A stretch of 22,933 bases of DNA from Candidatus Eiseniibacteriota bacterium (GTDB lineage Bacteria; Eisenbacteria; RBG-16-71-46; CAIMUX01; WJJG01), in assembly GCA_016867695.1 (NCBI GenBank), contig VGIY01000008.1:1-22933 (forward strand). Direction: 5' to 3'. The position numbers and the translations under genes were made by a program. This document shows, in pieces, positions 7,212 to 14,064 of the stretch; within the stretch, counting starts at the first letter, position 1, and the number at the start of each line of letters is the position of its first letter. The notes under the pieces are model-generated. The model was not told the DNA's origin. It saw only the letters and a list, made by a program, of their open reading frames with translations, and did not search any database.

Positions 7212-7436
7212 CTACAGGCTGACGACTTCAATGAGCTCGGGGAAGGCCTGCTTGAGCGCCCGCTCGACGCCCGACTTGAGCGTCATCAGCGCCATCGGGC
7301 AGGTGCCGCACGCCCCGGTCAGACGCACGAAGACCTTCCCTTCCTTGACCTCGACGAGCTCGATGCCGCCGCCGTGCGCCACCAGCGCCGGCTTGACGCG
7401 GTCCTCGATCACCTGTTCCACGGATTGACGATCCAT
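7212..7436 (-). CDS. NifU C-terminal-domain (Nfu-type) Fe-S scaffold protein
   Basis: A 74-residue stand-alone NifU C-terminal domain, which transiently binds a 4Fe-4S cluster between subunits and passes it to target enzymes. The key CxxC is visible in ACGTCPMALMTLKSGVE (residues 42-58), preceded by the usual HGGGIELVEV segment. Length is normal for single-domain members. ATG 7436 is preceded by AGGAGGT at 7 bases, so the start is firm and longer open-frame extensions are rejected. It lies upstream of the DUF116 gene and downstream of queG, an Fe-S enzyme. It has its own predicted promoter and a leader hairpin. Possible clients nearby are QueG and endonuclease III, which is inference from proximity only. 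Confidence 0.92.
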   Translation of the reverse strand: MDRQSVEQVIEDRVKPALVAHGGGIELVEVKEGKVFVRLTGACGTCPMALMTLKSGVERALKQAFPELIEVVSL

Positions 7437-7454
7437 GCTCGAGACCTCCTGGAG

Positions 7455-7476
7455 GGCTCGCGCCCCGGCGCGAGCC
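7455..7476 (-). other. Perfect 9-bp hairpin in the leader of the NifU-like gene
   Basis: GGCTCGCGC, loop CCCG, GCGCGAGCC. It lies in the predicted leader just upstream of the ribosome binding site. There is no T-run after it, so it is not a standard intrinsic terminator for queG. It could stabilise the transcript 5' end or tune translation, or be chance in GC-rich DNA. Confidence 0.45.
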
Positions 7477-7544
7477 GTAAGCGTCATCGCCGCGGTCGCG
7501 GCGCCCCGCGCTCCCCCGGCCGGCCGCGGCCGCGAAGCCGCCGC

Positions 7545-7574
7545 ACCGTAGCCCGCCGCCCGGCGGGCTGTCAA
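7545..7574 (-). promoter_or_regulatory. Predicted internal promoter for the NifU-like and DUF116 genes
   Basis: On the minus strand, TTGACA (7569-7574), an 18-base spacer, then TACGGT (7545-7550). It lies in the 161-base gap between queG and the NifU-like gene. The entire spacer (7551-7568) is an inverted repeat, GCCCGCCG-CC-CGGCGGGC. The -35 is perfect and the -10 keeps TA and T. Confidence 0.5.
7551..7568. repeat. Inverted repeat filling the spacer of the NifU-like promoter
   Basis: Two 8-bp arms, GCCCGCCG and CGGCGGGC, around a CC centre occupy exactly the space between -35 and -10. It is a candidate operator by position; the sequence differs from the palindrome in the dxs promoter. Confidence 0.35.
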
Positions 7575-7597
7575 CCGCGCCTCGGCCGCGGGGGGCT

Positions 7598-8581
7598 TCA
7601 CTCGCGCCCGGCGATCCTGCGCGCGTTGCGCAGGATGTTCGCATACCCCGCCCGCGCGAGGGGGGTTTCCGAGCATCGCCCGGCGAAGCCCTCCGCCCCT
7701 AGCCGCTCCCAGTCCTCCGCCGTCCAGTGCAGCGCATCCGCCAGCCCCGGGGCGACCGGCTCGCGCGATCCGGCGCCGCCCGCGTTCCAGGGACAGGCCT
7801 CCTGGCAGGCGTCGCAGCCGAAGAGCCAGGGCGAGAGCTTCGGCACGCCCCGCCGCGGGAAGGCGCCGCTGTGCTCGACGGTCCAGTAGGAGACGCAGCG
7901 GCGCGCGTCCATCGGGCGCCCCTCGCGCAGCGCCCCTCCGGGACAGGCCTCCAGGCAGCGGCGGCACTCGCCGCACGCGGCGGCGAGCGGCGCGCCGGCG
8001 GGAAGGGGCAGGTCGAGGAAAATCTCGCCCAGGAAGACCCAGGAGCCCAGCCCGGGCACGATCAGGCACCCGTGGCGCCCGATCCAGCCGAGCCCCGCCT
8101 GCGCGGCCCAGTGGCGCTCGAGCACGGGCGCGGTGTCCACCGCCACCCGCGCCTTGAGAGCGGGCAGGCGCGCCCGCAGGCGGGCGACAAGGGCGCGCAG
8201 GCGGCGGCGCAGCTCCACGTGGTAGTCCCTCCCCCAGGCGAAGCGGGCGATGCGCAGCGCCCCGCCGCTGGTCGCCCCCGGGCGAGGCGCCTCCATGGCG
8301 CCGGCGCGGTCGTAGGCCCAGGCCGCGCAGACGATGCTGCGCACGCCGGGGAGGAAACGGTCGGGATCGAGCCGCAGCTCCCGGCGCCGGGCCAGGTAGC
8401 CCATGCCGGCGTGATCGCCGCGGGCCAGCCACTCGTCGAGCAGCGTTGCTTCGGGACGGCGATCGGGCGAGGCCACGGCCAGACGCTCGAGCCCCAGCTC
8501 CGCGGCCCACTCCCGCAGCGCCCCCAGCAGCTCGACCGCCTCGACGGAGCCGGGGCGGAGATCGTCGCCGGCGGCGGTCAC
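7598..8581 (-). CDS. queG: Epoxyqueuosine reductase
   Basis: Cobalamin- and Fe-S-dependent enzyme that reduces epoxyqueuosine to queuosine at the tRNA wobble position, the last step of queuosine synthesis. The 327-residue protein has the catalytic aspartate in VDTAPVLER (D149) and two 4Fe-4S clusters built from CGECRRCLEACP (C203, C206, C209, C213), C229 and GCDACQEACPWN (C256, C259, C263). It is shorter than the E. coli and Bacillus enzymes and appears to lack their extra C-terminal helical-repeat region; the catalytic core looks complete. GTG 8581 lies 6 bases after the tnaA stop, implying translational coupling, with a weak AGGG site overlapping that stop. No other queuosine genes are in the window. 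Confidence 0.95.
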   Translation of the reverse strand: MTAAGDDLRPGSVEAVELLGALREWAAELGLERLAVASPDRRPEATLLDEWLARGDHAGMGYLARRRELRLDPDRFLPGVRSIVCAAWAYDRAGAMEAPRPGATSGGALRIARFAWGRDYHVELRRRLRALVARLRARLPALKARVAVDTAPVLERHWAAQAGLGWIGRHGCLIVPGLGSWVFLGEIFLDLPLPAGAPLAAACGECRRCLEACPGGALREGRPMDARRCVSYWTVEHSGAFPRRGVPKLSPWLFGCDACQEACPWNAGGAGSREPVAPGLADALHWTAEDWERLGAEGFAGRCSETPLARAGYANILRNARRIAGRE

Positions 8582-8587
8582 GGGTCC

Positions 8588-9979
8588 CTAGACCGGTTCG
8601 AGGCGCGCCGTGAAGTGGCGCAGGAAGGGCGCCTCGTGGACGAGACGCAGCCCGCGCAGCCCGCGGCGCCGGGCGTGGACGTCGAGGATCACCTCGGCGG
8701 CGTAGTCGACGTGGCTCTGCGTGTAGACGCGCCGCGGCACGGCGAGGCGCACCAGTTCCATCGGCGGGTGGATCGTCCGCCCCGTCGCGGGGTCGCGCTT
8801 CCCGAACATCAGCGTCCCGATCTCGACCCCCCGGATCCCGCCCGCCAGGTAGAGCTCGTTGGCCAGGACCACGCCGGGAAACTGCTCGCGCGGCAGGAAG
8901 TCGAGGAAGGCGCCCGCGTCGATGAAGACCGCGTGGCCGCCCGGGGGCAGGATCAGCGGCACGCCCCGCGCCTGCAGCTTCTCGCAGAAGTAGGCCACCG
9001 AGCGCACCCGGTAGCGCAGGTAGTCGGGATCGAGCACCTCGCGCAGCCCCTGGGCGATCGCCTCGAGATCCCTTCCCGCCAGCCCCCCGTAGGTCGGGAA
9101 GCCCTCGGTCAGGATCAGCAGATTGCGCGCCTGGGCGGCCAGCTCGTCGTCATGGCAGGCGAGGAAGCCGCCGATGTTGGCCAGGCCGTCCTTCTTGGCC
9201 GACATCGTCGCCGCGTCGGCGTAGGAGAACATCTCCTGGGCGATCTCGAGGATGCCGCGCCCGGCGCAGCCCTCCTCGCGCTGCTGGATGAAGTAGGCGT
9301 TCTCGGCGAAGCGGCAGGCGTCGAGGATGAAGAGCGCCCCGTGCGCCCGGGCCAGCCGCGACGCCTCGCGGATGTTGGCCATCGAGACCGGCTGCCCGCC
9401 GCCCGAGTTGTTGGTCACCGTCAGGATCACGCCGCAGACGCGCTCGCCGTGGCGGGCGAGATCCGCCTCCAGGCGGGCGAGGTCGATGTTGCCCTTGAAG
9501 GGGTGGATGCGCGCGGGGACGACGCCCTCGGGGATGGGCAGGTCGACGGCCTCGTCGCCCAGGTACTCGATGTTCGCCCGCGTCGTGTCGAAGTGCGTGT
9601 TGCCCAGGTAGACGCCGCCGGGGCGGTGGAGCACGTTGAAGAGGATCTTCTCCGCCGCCCGCCCCTGGTGGGTGGGGATGACATTGGCGAAGCCGGTGAT
9701 GCGGCGCACCTCCGCCTCGAAGGCGAAGAAGGAGCGGGAGCCGGCGTACGACTCGTCGCCGCGCATGATGCCGGCCCACTGCTCCGCGCTCATGCTCGAG
9801 GTGCCGCTGTCGGTGAGCAGGTCGATGAGCACGTCCTCGGCGCGGACGAGGAAGAGGTTCCAGCCGGCGGCGGCGAGCAGGCGCTCGCGCTCGGCGCGCG
9901 TGGTCATGCGCAGCTGCTCGACCGACTTGATCCTGAAGGGTTCGATGATCGTCTCGTAGCCACCGGGACCCTGAGCCAT
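8588..9979 (-). CDS. tnaA: Tryptophanase (tryptophan indole-lyase)
   Basis: PLP enzyme that splits L-tryptophan into indole, pyruvate and ammonia. At 463 residues the whole length matches the beta-eliminating lyase family: EPFRIKSVE at the N terminus, IDLLTDSGT, IPTHQGR, the PLP lysine in SAKKD (K263), EGFPTYGGLAGRD, and the carboxylate-binding arginine region near VRLAVPRRVYTQSH. Residues separating tryptophanase from the close homologue tyrosine phenol-lyase favour tryptophanase: FDTT (D131, where phenol-lyase has Thr), GVEIG (384-388, where phenol-lyase has the phenol-binding Arg next to its MERG), and RHFTARL (H455, where phenol-lyase has Phe). ATG 9979 is preceded by GGAGGAGG at 4 bases. 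The gene lies between a SirB1-like gene and queG. No tnaC-type leader was seen in the short upstream gap. Confidence 0.92.
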   Translation of the reverse strand: MAQGPGGYETIIEPFRIKSVEQLRMTTRAERERLLAAAGWNLFLVRAEDVLIDLLTDSGTSSMSAEQWAGIMRGDESYAGSRSFFAFEAEVRRITGFANVIPTHQGRAAEKILFNVLHRPGGVYLGNTHFDTTRANIEYLGDEAVDLPIPEGVVPARIHPFKGNIDLARLEADLARHGERVCGVILTVTNNSGGGQPVSMANIREASRLARAHGALFILDACRFAENAYFIQQREEGCAGRGILEIAQEMFSYADAATMSAKKDGLANIGGFLACHDDELAAQARNLLILTEGFPTYGGLAGRDLEAIAQGLREVLDPDYLRYRVRSVAYFCEKLQARGVPLILPPGGHAVFIDAGAFLDFLPREQFPGVVLANELYLAGGIRGVEIGTLMFGKRDPATGRTIHPPMELVRLAVPRRVYTQSHVDYAAEVILDVHARRRGLRGLRLVHEAPFLRHFTARLEPV

Positions 9980-10046
9980 GCCGCCTCCTCCGGCGCTTCC
10001 GCCGCCGGCGCCGCGACAGGGCGGCCGGCAGCGCGACCCGGCGTCG

Positions 10047-10976
10047 CTACCGCCGGTGTTCGTGTTCGCGCAGGATGTCGGCGAAGCGGATCATCCGCGT
10101 CACCTGCGCGCCGAGACGCTGCTTGGAGTAGATCAGGATCAGGTTGCGCAGCATGCGGATGGTCATGTCCCGCGGAGAGGCGACGGCCAGGAACTCGCCG
10201 ACGAAGGCCTCGCGCACGTAGTAGCCCTCGCTGGTCAGGATCCGCGCGCACTCCTCGCGCGAGAGGATGCGCCCGCCGTTGAAGGGATCGACGAAGATCT
10301 CGCGGCCCTTGTCCTTGTAGCGCACCAGGAAGTTGCGCGGCATGCCCACGCCGTGCAGCGTCAGGCCGATCCGGCGCCCGACCAGGATCATCACCGCCGC
10401 CAGGGTGATCGGAATCCCCCGCCGCCGCTCGATGACCCTCTGGATGAAGCTGTTGTCGGGATCGTGGTAGCGCTCGCGGTTGCCGCGGAAGCCGAGATCC
10501 CGGAAGAGGTAGCCATTGAGCGCCTCGATCCGCTCCTCGGGAACCATGTCGGCCTGGATCCGGGGCCGCAGGCCGTCGGCCAGGTCGTCGAGCTGCAGGG
10601 CGACATCCATCGGCTCGAGGTCGGGATACTCGACCTGGGCGACCAGCGTGAGCGCCGTCTCCAGGTCGAAGCCGGCGTTGCGGCGCTGCGCCAGGCGGCG
10701 GAAGCGGCGCTCGAGCCGCTGCGCCTGGATGCGCATCTTGACGTGCCGGGCGCGCAGGCGGGTGCGCGGATCGGCATGGTCCTCGAGCTCGGCCAGGTAG
10801 GGCAGGGCGCGCGTGCCGAGGCGCAGGAGGTTGTCCCAGACCATGCTCGCGATCCGCTCGTCCTCGTCGCCGATGAGCGACGCGAGCGCGCGCAGCCCGC
10901 GCGCCGAGACGCGCGGCGCCTGGACGGCCGTCCCCGACCCCATCCGGCCGGGCACTTCCTCGACGCGATCGGGCAT
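10047..10976 (-). CDS. SirB1-like protein (transglutaminase-like domain)
   Basis: A 309-residue cytoplasmic protein. Residues about 20-90 look like HEAT-type helical repeats (ALASLIGDEDERIASMVW, then LPYLAELEDHADPRTRLRAR). The middle matches the SirB1/YchA transglutaminase-like family: FIQRVIERRRGIPITLA, LHGVGMPRNFLVRY and FVDPFNGGRIL. Family members generally have no proven enzyme activity, and their cellular role is poorly defined. The C-terminal TPR-like tail seen in many members is short here. ATG 10976 is chosen because AGGGAG lies 8 bases upstream; an open-frame extension to 11084 would overlap the promoter. It is the first gene of the leftward tnaA-queG block, with a 67-base gap before tnaA. 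Confidence 0.85.
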   Translation of the reverse strand: MPDRVEEVPGRMGSGTAVQAPRVSARGLRALASLIGDEDERIASMVWDNLLRLGTRALPYLAELEDHADPRTRLRARHVKMRIQAQRLERRFRRLAQRRNAGFDLETALTLVAQVEYPDLEPMDVALQLDDLADGLRPRIQADMVPEERIEALNGYLFRDLGFRGNRERYHDPDNSFIQRVIERRRGIPITLAAVMILVGRRIGLTLHGVGMPRNFLVRYKDKGREIFVDPFNGGRILSREECARILTSEGYYVREAFVGEFLAVASPRDMTIRMLRNLILIYSKQRLGAQVTRMIRFADILREHEHRR

Positions 10977-11055
10977 CCGAACCACTCCCTGCGGCGCGAG
11001 CCGCGCGGCGGCGTCCGGACCGCCGCCCCTTCCGCTGCAAGACCCTGCGCGATCC

Positions 11056-11084
11056 AGACTAGCAGAGCCCCACGGCAGCGACAA
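11056..11084 (-). promoter_or_regulatory. Predicted promoter of the SirB1-like-tnaA-queG block
   Basis: On the minus strand, TTGTCG (11079-11084, 4 of 6 matches), a 17-base spacer, then TAGTCT (11056-11061). It leaves a leader of about 70 bases before ATG 10976. Confidence 0.45.
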
Positions 11085-11165
11085 CCCCCGCGTGGACCAC
11101 GGCGCGCGCGCCGGATGCTGCCCACCACCCCGCCCGTCCCGCGCGCGGGGGGCGGCGCGGGGCGC

Positions 11166-11194
11166 TTGGCTCGCTTCCCGTTAACCCTTATCAT
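11166..11194 (+). promoter_or_regulatory. Predicted promoter of the aminopeptidase-dus-deaminase operon
   Basis: TTGGCT (11166-11171), a 17-base spacer, then TATCAT (11189-11194, 5 of 6 matches to -10). It lies in the only AT-richer patch of the divergent region and about 45 bases before GTG 11238. Confidence 0.6.
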
Positions 11195-11237
11195 CGGCGC
11201 CGGTTCGGATCGTGTCACCCCATGGCGAGGAAGCCGA

Positions 11238-12461
11238 GTGAGTCCGGAAACCGTCGCCCTCCGCCGCTTGCGGTCGCTTTGCGCGGCGATCCTCGCCCGG
11301 CCCACGGCCAGCTTCCACGAGCACGCCGTCGCCCGCTTCCTGGCCGGCCACGCCGCTGCGCTCGGACTGCCCGCCGCCGCCGACCGCTGGGGCAATCTGC
11401 ACGTGCGCGCCGGCGGCGAGCCGCGGCCCCGCCGCCGGGGCGCCGACGCGCCGCCGCGGGGCCCGCGGGGCGGCGCGGGCGGCGAAGGCGATGCGCCGCC
11501 CTGGGTGCTCGTCGCCCACATGGACCATCCGGGCTTCGTCGTCGAGGCGAGCCGCGGCCGCCGCGCGCTGGCGCGCTGGTTCGGCCGCGTCGAGCCGCGC
11601 TACTTCGCTGGCGCCCGCGTGCGCATCGACCTCGGACAGGGCCGTTCGGTCGCCGGCCGCGTCACGCGCATCCGGCGCCGCTCGCCGGCGGGGCGGGTGC
11701 AGCAGGTGGGCCTCCTTCTCCAGGAGCCGGTCCCCGAGGGGGCGATCGGCCAGTGGGACCTCCCCGCCTGCCGCATCGCCGGCTCGCGCCTCTCCACCCG
11801 CGCCGCCGACGATCTGATCGGCTGCGCGATCCTCGCCGCGATCCTCGAGTCCGTCGCTGCGCGGGGCGGGCCGGCGCTGCGCGTCGTCTACACGCGGGCC
11901 GAGGAGGCCGGACTGACCGGAGCCACCGCGCTGGCGCGCGCCGGGATCCTGCCCCGGGAGGCCCCGGTGCTCTCGCTGGAGACCAGCCGCGAGACTCCCG
12001 GCGCCCGCCTCGGCGACGGCGTCATCCTCCGCCTGGGCGACCGGGTGTCCGCCTTCGACGCCTCGCTGCTGCGCCTCCTGAAAGAGGCGGCCGAACGCGT
12101 GGCCGGACGCCGGAGGGGATTTCGCCATGCCCGCGCGCTCATGGACGGCGGGACCTGCGAGGCCTCGCCCTTCGCCGCCTGGGGCTACCGCTCGGGCGGC
12201 CTGGCCGTCCCCCTGCGCCACTACCACAACATGGGCCCGCGCGGGATCGCCGCCGAGATCGTCGACCTGGCCGATCTGCGCTCCGCTCTGGCGCTCCTCC
12301 ACGAAGTCGTCGCCGCCCCTCCCCCGCGGCGCTGGCCGGCGCCCGCCCCGACCGCGCCCTTCTCGGCCTGGCTGGCGCCGCACGAGGCGCGGCTGCGGCG
12401 CACGGCGCTCTCGCCGCCGCGCGTGTCTCCGCCCCGCCGCGCTCCGGGGGCCGGCCGATGA
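11238..12461 (+). CDS. M42-like metallo-aminopeptidase
   Basis: Probable cytoplasmic two-metal aminopeptidase of the M42 (FrvX/glutamyl aminopeptidase) type, related to M20/M28. Expected metal ligands are visible: H94 in VAHMDHPG, bridging D191 in RAADDLIG, the catalytic pair E222-E223 in AEEAGLTG, acidic E248 in SLETSRE, and a final histidine in RHYHNMG (328-334). Residues about 105-180 form the inserted lid-like domain. The protein has 407 residues, longer than usual, with a low-complexity Arg/Gly/Pro insert (62-86) and a Pro/Arg-rich tail (361-407). GTG 11238 follows a GAGGAAG site by 4 bases. Substrate cannot be told; a deacylase-type hydrolase of the same fold is an alternative. It is the first gene of an operon and ends in ATGA overlapping the dus start. 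Confidence 0.8.
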   Translation: MSPETVALRRLRSLCAAILARPTASFHEHAVARFLAGHAAALGLPAAADRWGNLHVRAGGEPRPRRRGADAPPRGPRGGAGGEGDAPPWVLVAHMDHPGFVVEASRGRRALARWFGRVEPRYFAGARVRIDLGQGRSVAGRVTRIRRRSPAGRVQQVGLLLQEPVPEGAIGQWDLPACRIAGSRLSTRAADDLIGCAILAAILESVAARGGPALRVVYTRAEEAGLTGATALARAGILPREAPVLSLETSRETPGARLGDGVILRLGDRVSAFDASLLRLLKEAAERVAGRRRGFRHARALMDGGTCEASPFAAWGYRSGGLAVPLRHYHNMGPRGIAAEIVDLADLRSALALLHEVVAAPPPRRWPAPAPTAPFSAWLAPHEARLRRTALSPPRVSPPRRAPGAGR

Positions 12462-13519
12462 GCCCGCCCGCCCCGCCCCGGCGCGCGCTGCCCGGGCTCG
12501 ACGGGCCGCGCCCCCTCGTGCTCGCGCCGCTCGAGGAGATCACCGACGGCCCCTGCCGGCGTCTCGCGCGTCGTTTCGGCGCCGACCTCGTCTACAGCGA
12601 GCTGGTATCGGCCGAGGGCCTCGTCCATGGCGCGGCCAAGGCGCGGCGCAAGATCGCCTTCGGCGCGCAGGAGCGTCCCATCGCCGTCCAGATCATCGGC
12701 GCCCGGGTGCCGGCGATGGTCGAGGCCGCGCGGATCGTCTCGGCGCTCGGGCCGGAGTACATCGATCTCAACCTCGGCTGCCCGGCCAGGCGCGTGACCG
12801 CGCAGGGGGGAGGCGCCGCGCTGCTGCGCGAGCCGGAACGGGTCGAGGCGCTGGCCCGGGCGGTCGTCGAGGCCGTCCCCCAGCCGGTCACCGCCAAGGT
12901 GCGCCTGGGCTGGGACGCCGGCACGATCAACGTCGTCGACATCGCCGAACGACTGCAGCGCGCCGGCGTCGCCGCCCTCGCCGTCCACGCGCGCACGCGA
13001 AGCCAGGGCTTCTCGGGCTGCGCCGACTGGTCCTGGATCCGCCGGGTCAAGGAGGCCGTCGCCATCCCGGTGATCGGCAACGGGGATGTGCTCGCGGCCG
13101 AGGACGCCGCGCGCATGTTCGCCGCGACGGGCTGCGACGCGGTCATGATCGGGCGCGCCGCGCTCGGCTACCCCTGGATCTTCCGCGAGGCGCGCCACTT
13201 CCTCGACAGCGGATTCCTGCTCCCTCCGCCGGCCCCGGAGGAGCGGGCGGCCGTGCTGCTCGAGTTCCTGCGCGACTCGGCCCGGATCAAGGGCGAGGCG
13301 CGCGCCGTGATCGAAATGCGCAAGCACTACCGGGGCGCTCTGCGCGGCCTGCCGGGGGCCGCCCGCCTGCGCGCCGCGCTGATGGTCCCGGTCACCGTGG
13401 CGGAGGTCGAGGCGCTGCTCCGCGACGGGCTGGAGCGCGCGCCGGCCGACCGCCGCCCGGCGCGCGCGCGCAAGGGCGGAAGCCCCGAAGAGACGGGCGC
13501 GCCCGGGAGTCTGCCATGA
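12458..13519 (+). CDS. dusB: tRNA-dihydrouridine synthase, DusB/NifR3 type
   Basis: FMN enzyme that uses NADPH to reduce specific uridines of tRNA to dihydrouridine. The 353-residue protein has an alpha/beta barrel with LAPLEEITDGPCRRLARRFG at the N terminus, the catalytic cysteine in NLGCPARRV (C108), K147 in AKVRLGWD, HARTRSQGF (177-185) and the FMN phosphate sites GNGD (207-210) and GRAALGYPWIF (232-242). The helical RNA-binding domain follows to about residue 330. The DusB assignment rests on this motif set and length; DusA or DusC would need a phylogeny to exclude. Start ATG 12458 overlaps the peptidase stop and the stop overlaps the next start, so three genes are translationally coupled. 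Confidence 0.93.
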   Translation: MSPPAPPRRALPGLDGPRPLVLAPLEEITDGPCRRLARRFGADLVYSELVSAEGLVHGAAKARRKIAFGAQERPIAVQIIGARVPAMVEAARIVSALGPEYIDLNLGCPARRVTAQGGGAALLREPERVEALARAVVEAVPQPVTAKVRLGWDAGTINVVDIAERLQRAGVAALAVHARTRSQGFSGCADWSWIRRVKEAVAIPVIGNGDVLAAEDAARMFAATGCDAVMIGRAALGYPWIFREARHFLDSGFLLPPPAPEERAAVLLEFLRDSARIKGEARAVIEMRKHYRGALRGLPGAARLRAALMVPVTVAEVEALLRDGLERAPADRRPARARKGGSPEETGAPGSLP

Positions 13520-13989
13520 CCGAACCGCGTCCCGACGCCGCCGATCTCGCGGGCATCGACGAAGCGCGCGCCGCCGCGCGGCGGGCGCGGGCGCCGGCGG
13601 CCGAGCGCTGCGGCGCCCTGGCCGTCACCGCCGACGGCGGGCGCCATCCAGGGACGACGATCCGGCTCGCGGGAGCGGCGGGCCTCTCCGCCTGCGCCGA
13701 GCAGATCGCGCTCAGCGCCGCCCGCGCCGCCGGGGCGTCCCCGATCGCGCGCCTCTACCTCTGGGTGCCCGCGGCGGCGGGCGCGCATCCCTGCGGGCGG
13801 TGCCTGCAACTCTGGCGCGAGCTCGCCCCGCAGGCGCGCTGCCTGCTCCAGAGGGGCGACGCCCCGCCGACCGAACTCGACCTCGCCGCGCTCCTGCCGG
13901 AGCCCTTCACGAGCTATCCCTCCGCGGCCCCGCCCGCGTCCGATCCCGGCGCCGGCGACCCGCCGCCCCGAGCCGCCGGGGGCGCTTGA
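13516..13989 (+). CDS. cdd: Cytidine-deaminase-like zinc enzyme
   Basis: A 157-residue member of the cytidine deaminase fold, which hydrolytically deaminates (deoxy)cytidine to (deoxy)uridine. Zinc ligands and acid are visible: CAE at residues 60-62 (C60 ligand, E62 catalytic) and PCGRC (C93 and C96), the three-cysteine arrangement of tetrameric bacterial CDAs. LLPEPF (126-131) matches the usual C-terminal motif. The nucleoside-binding NxEN segment expected before the first zinc motif is not recognisable: the region reads TIRLAGAAGLSACAE. Substrate is therefore uncertain; blasticidin-S-deaminase-like or other nucleoside activity is possible. ATG 13516 overlaps the dus stop (ATGA). The tail (132-157) is Pro/Ala-rich. 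Confidence 0.75.
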   Translation: MTEPRPDAADLAGIDEARAAARRARAPAAERCGALAVTADGGRHPGTTIRLAGAAGLSACAEQIALSAARAAGASPIARLYLWVPAAAGAHPCGRCLQLWRELAPQARCLLQRGDAPPTELDLAALLPEPFTSYPSAAPPASDPGAGDPPPRAAGGA

Positions 13990-14015
13990 CCGTCGCCCGG
14001 CGGCGCTGCTACTGT
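13986..14015 (+). promoter_or_regulatory. Predicted promoter of the envelope operon
   Basis: TTGACC (13986-13991, 5 of 6), an 18-base spacer, then TACTGT (14010-14015). The -35 overlaps the end of the deaminase gene. The predicted start of transcription is near 14022, which rules out translation from the upstream GTG at 14014 and supports ATG 14065. Confidence 0.55.
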
Positions 14016-14050
14016 GGCCCGCAATCGCGAGCCGACCAGAGCGATGCGCG

Positions 14051-14057
14051 GGAAGGG
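14051..14057 (+). promoter_or_regulatory. Ribosome binding site deciding the receptor start
   Basis: GGAAGGG, 7 bases before ATG 14065. The in-frame ATG at 14044 has no purine-rich site, and GTG 14014 lies inside the predicted -10 region. Confidence 0.55.
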
Positions 14058-14064
14058 CAGCGCC

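Noticed and set aside
8588..9979. Tyrosine phenol-lyase as the identity of this gene
   Set aside because: The Thr and Arg that bind the phenol ring are replaced by the tryptophanase residues Asp and Val-Glu-Ile-Gly, and the C-terminal histidine typical of tryptophanase is present.
9978..11237. Long N-terminal extension of the M42-like peptidase
   Set aside because: It is antisense to the SirB1-like gene. GTG 11238 has a ribosome binding site and matches where the family begins.
13992..14009. A third spacer palindrome in the envelope-operon promoter
   Set aside because: Only four base pairs around one centre base (CGCC-C-GGCG), which is not above chance here.
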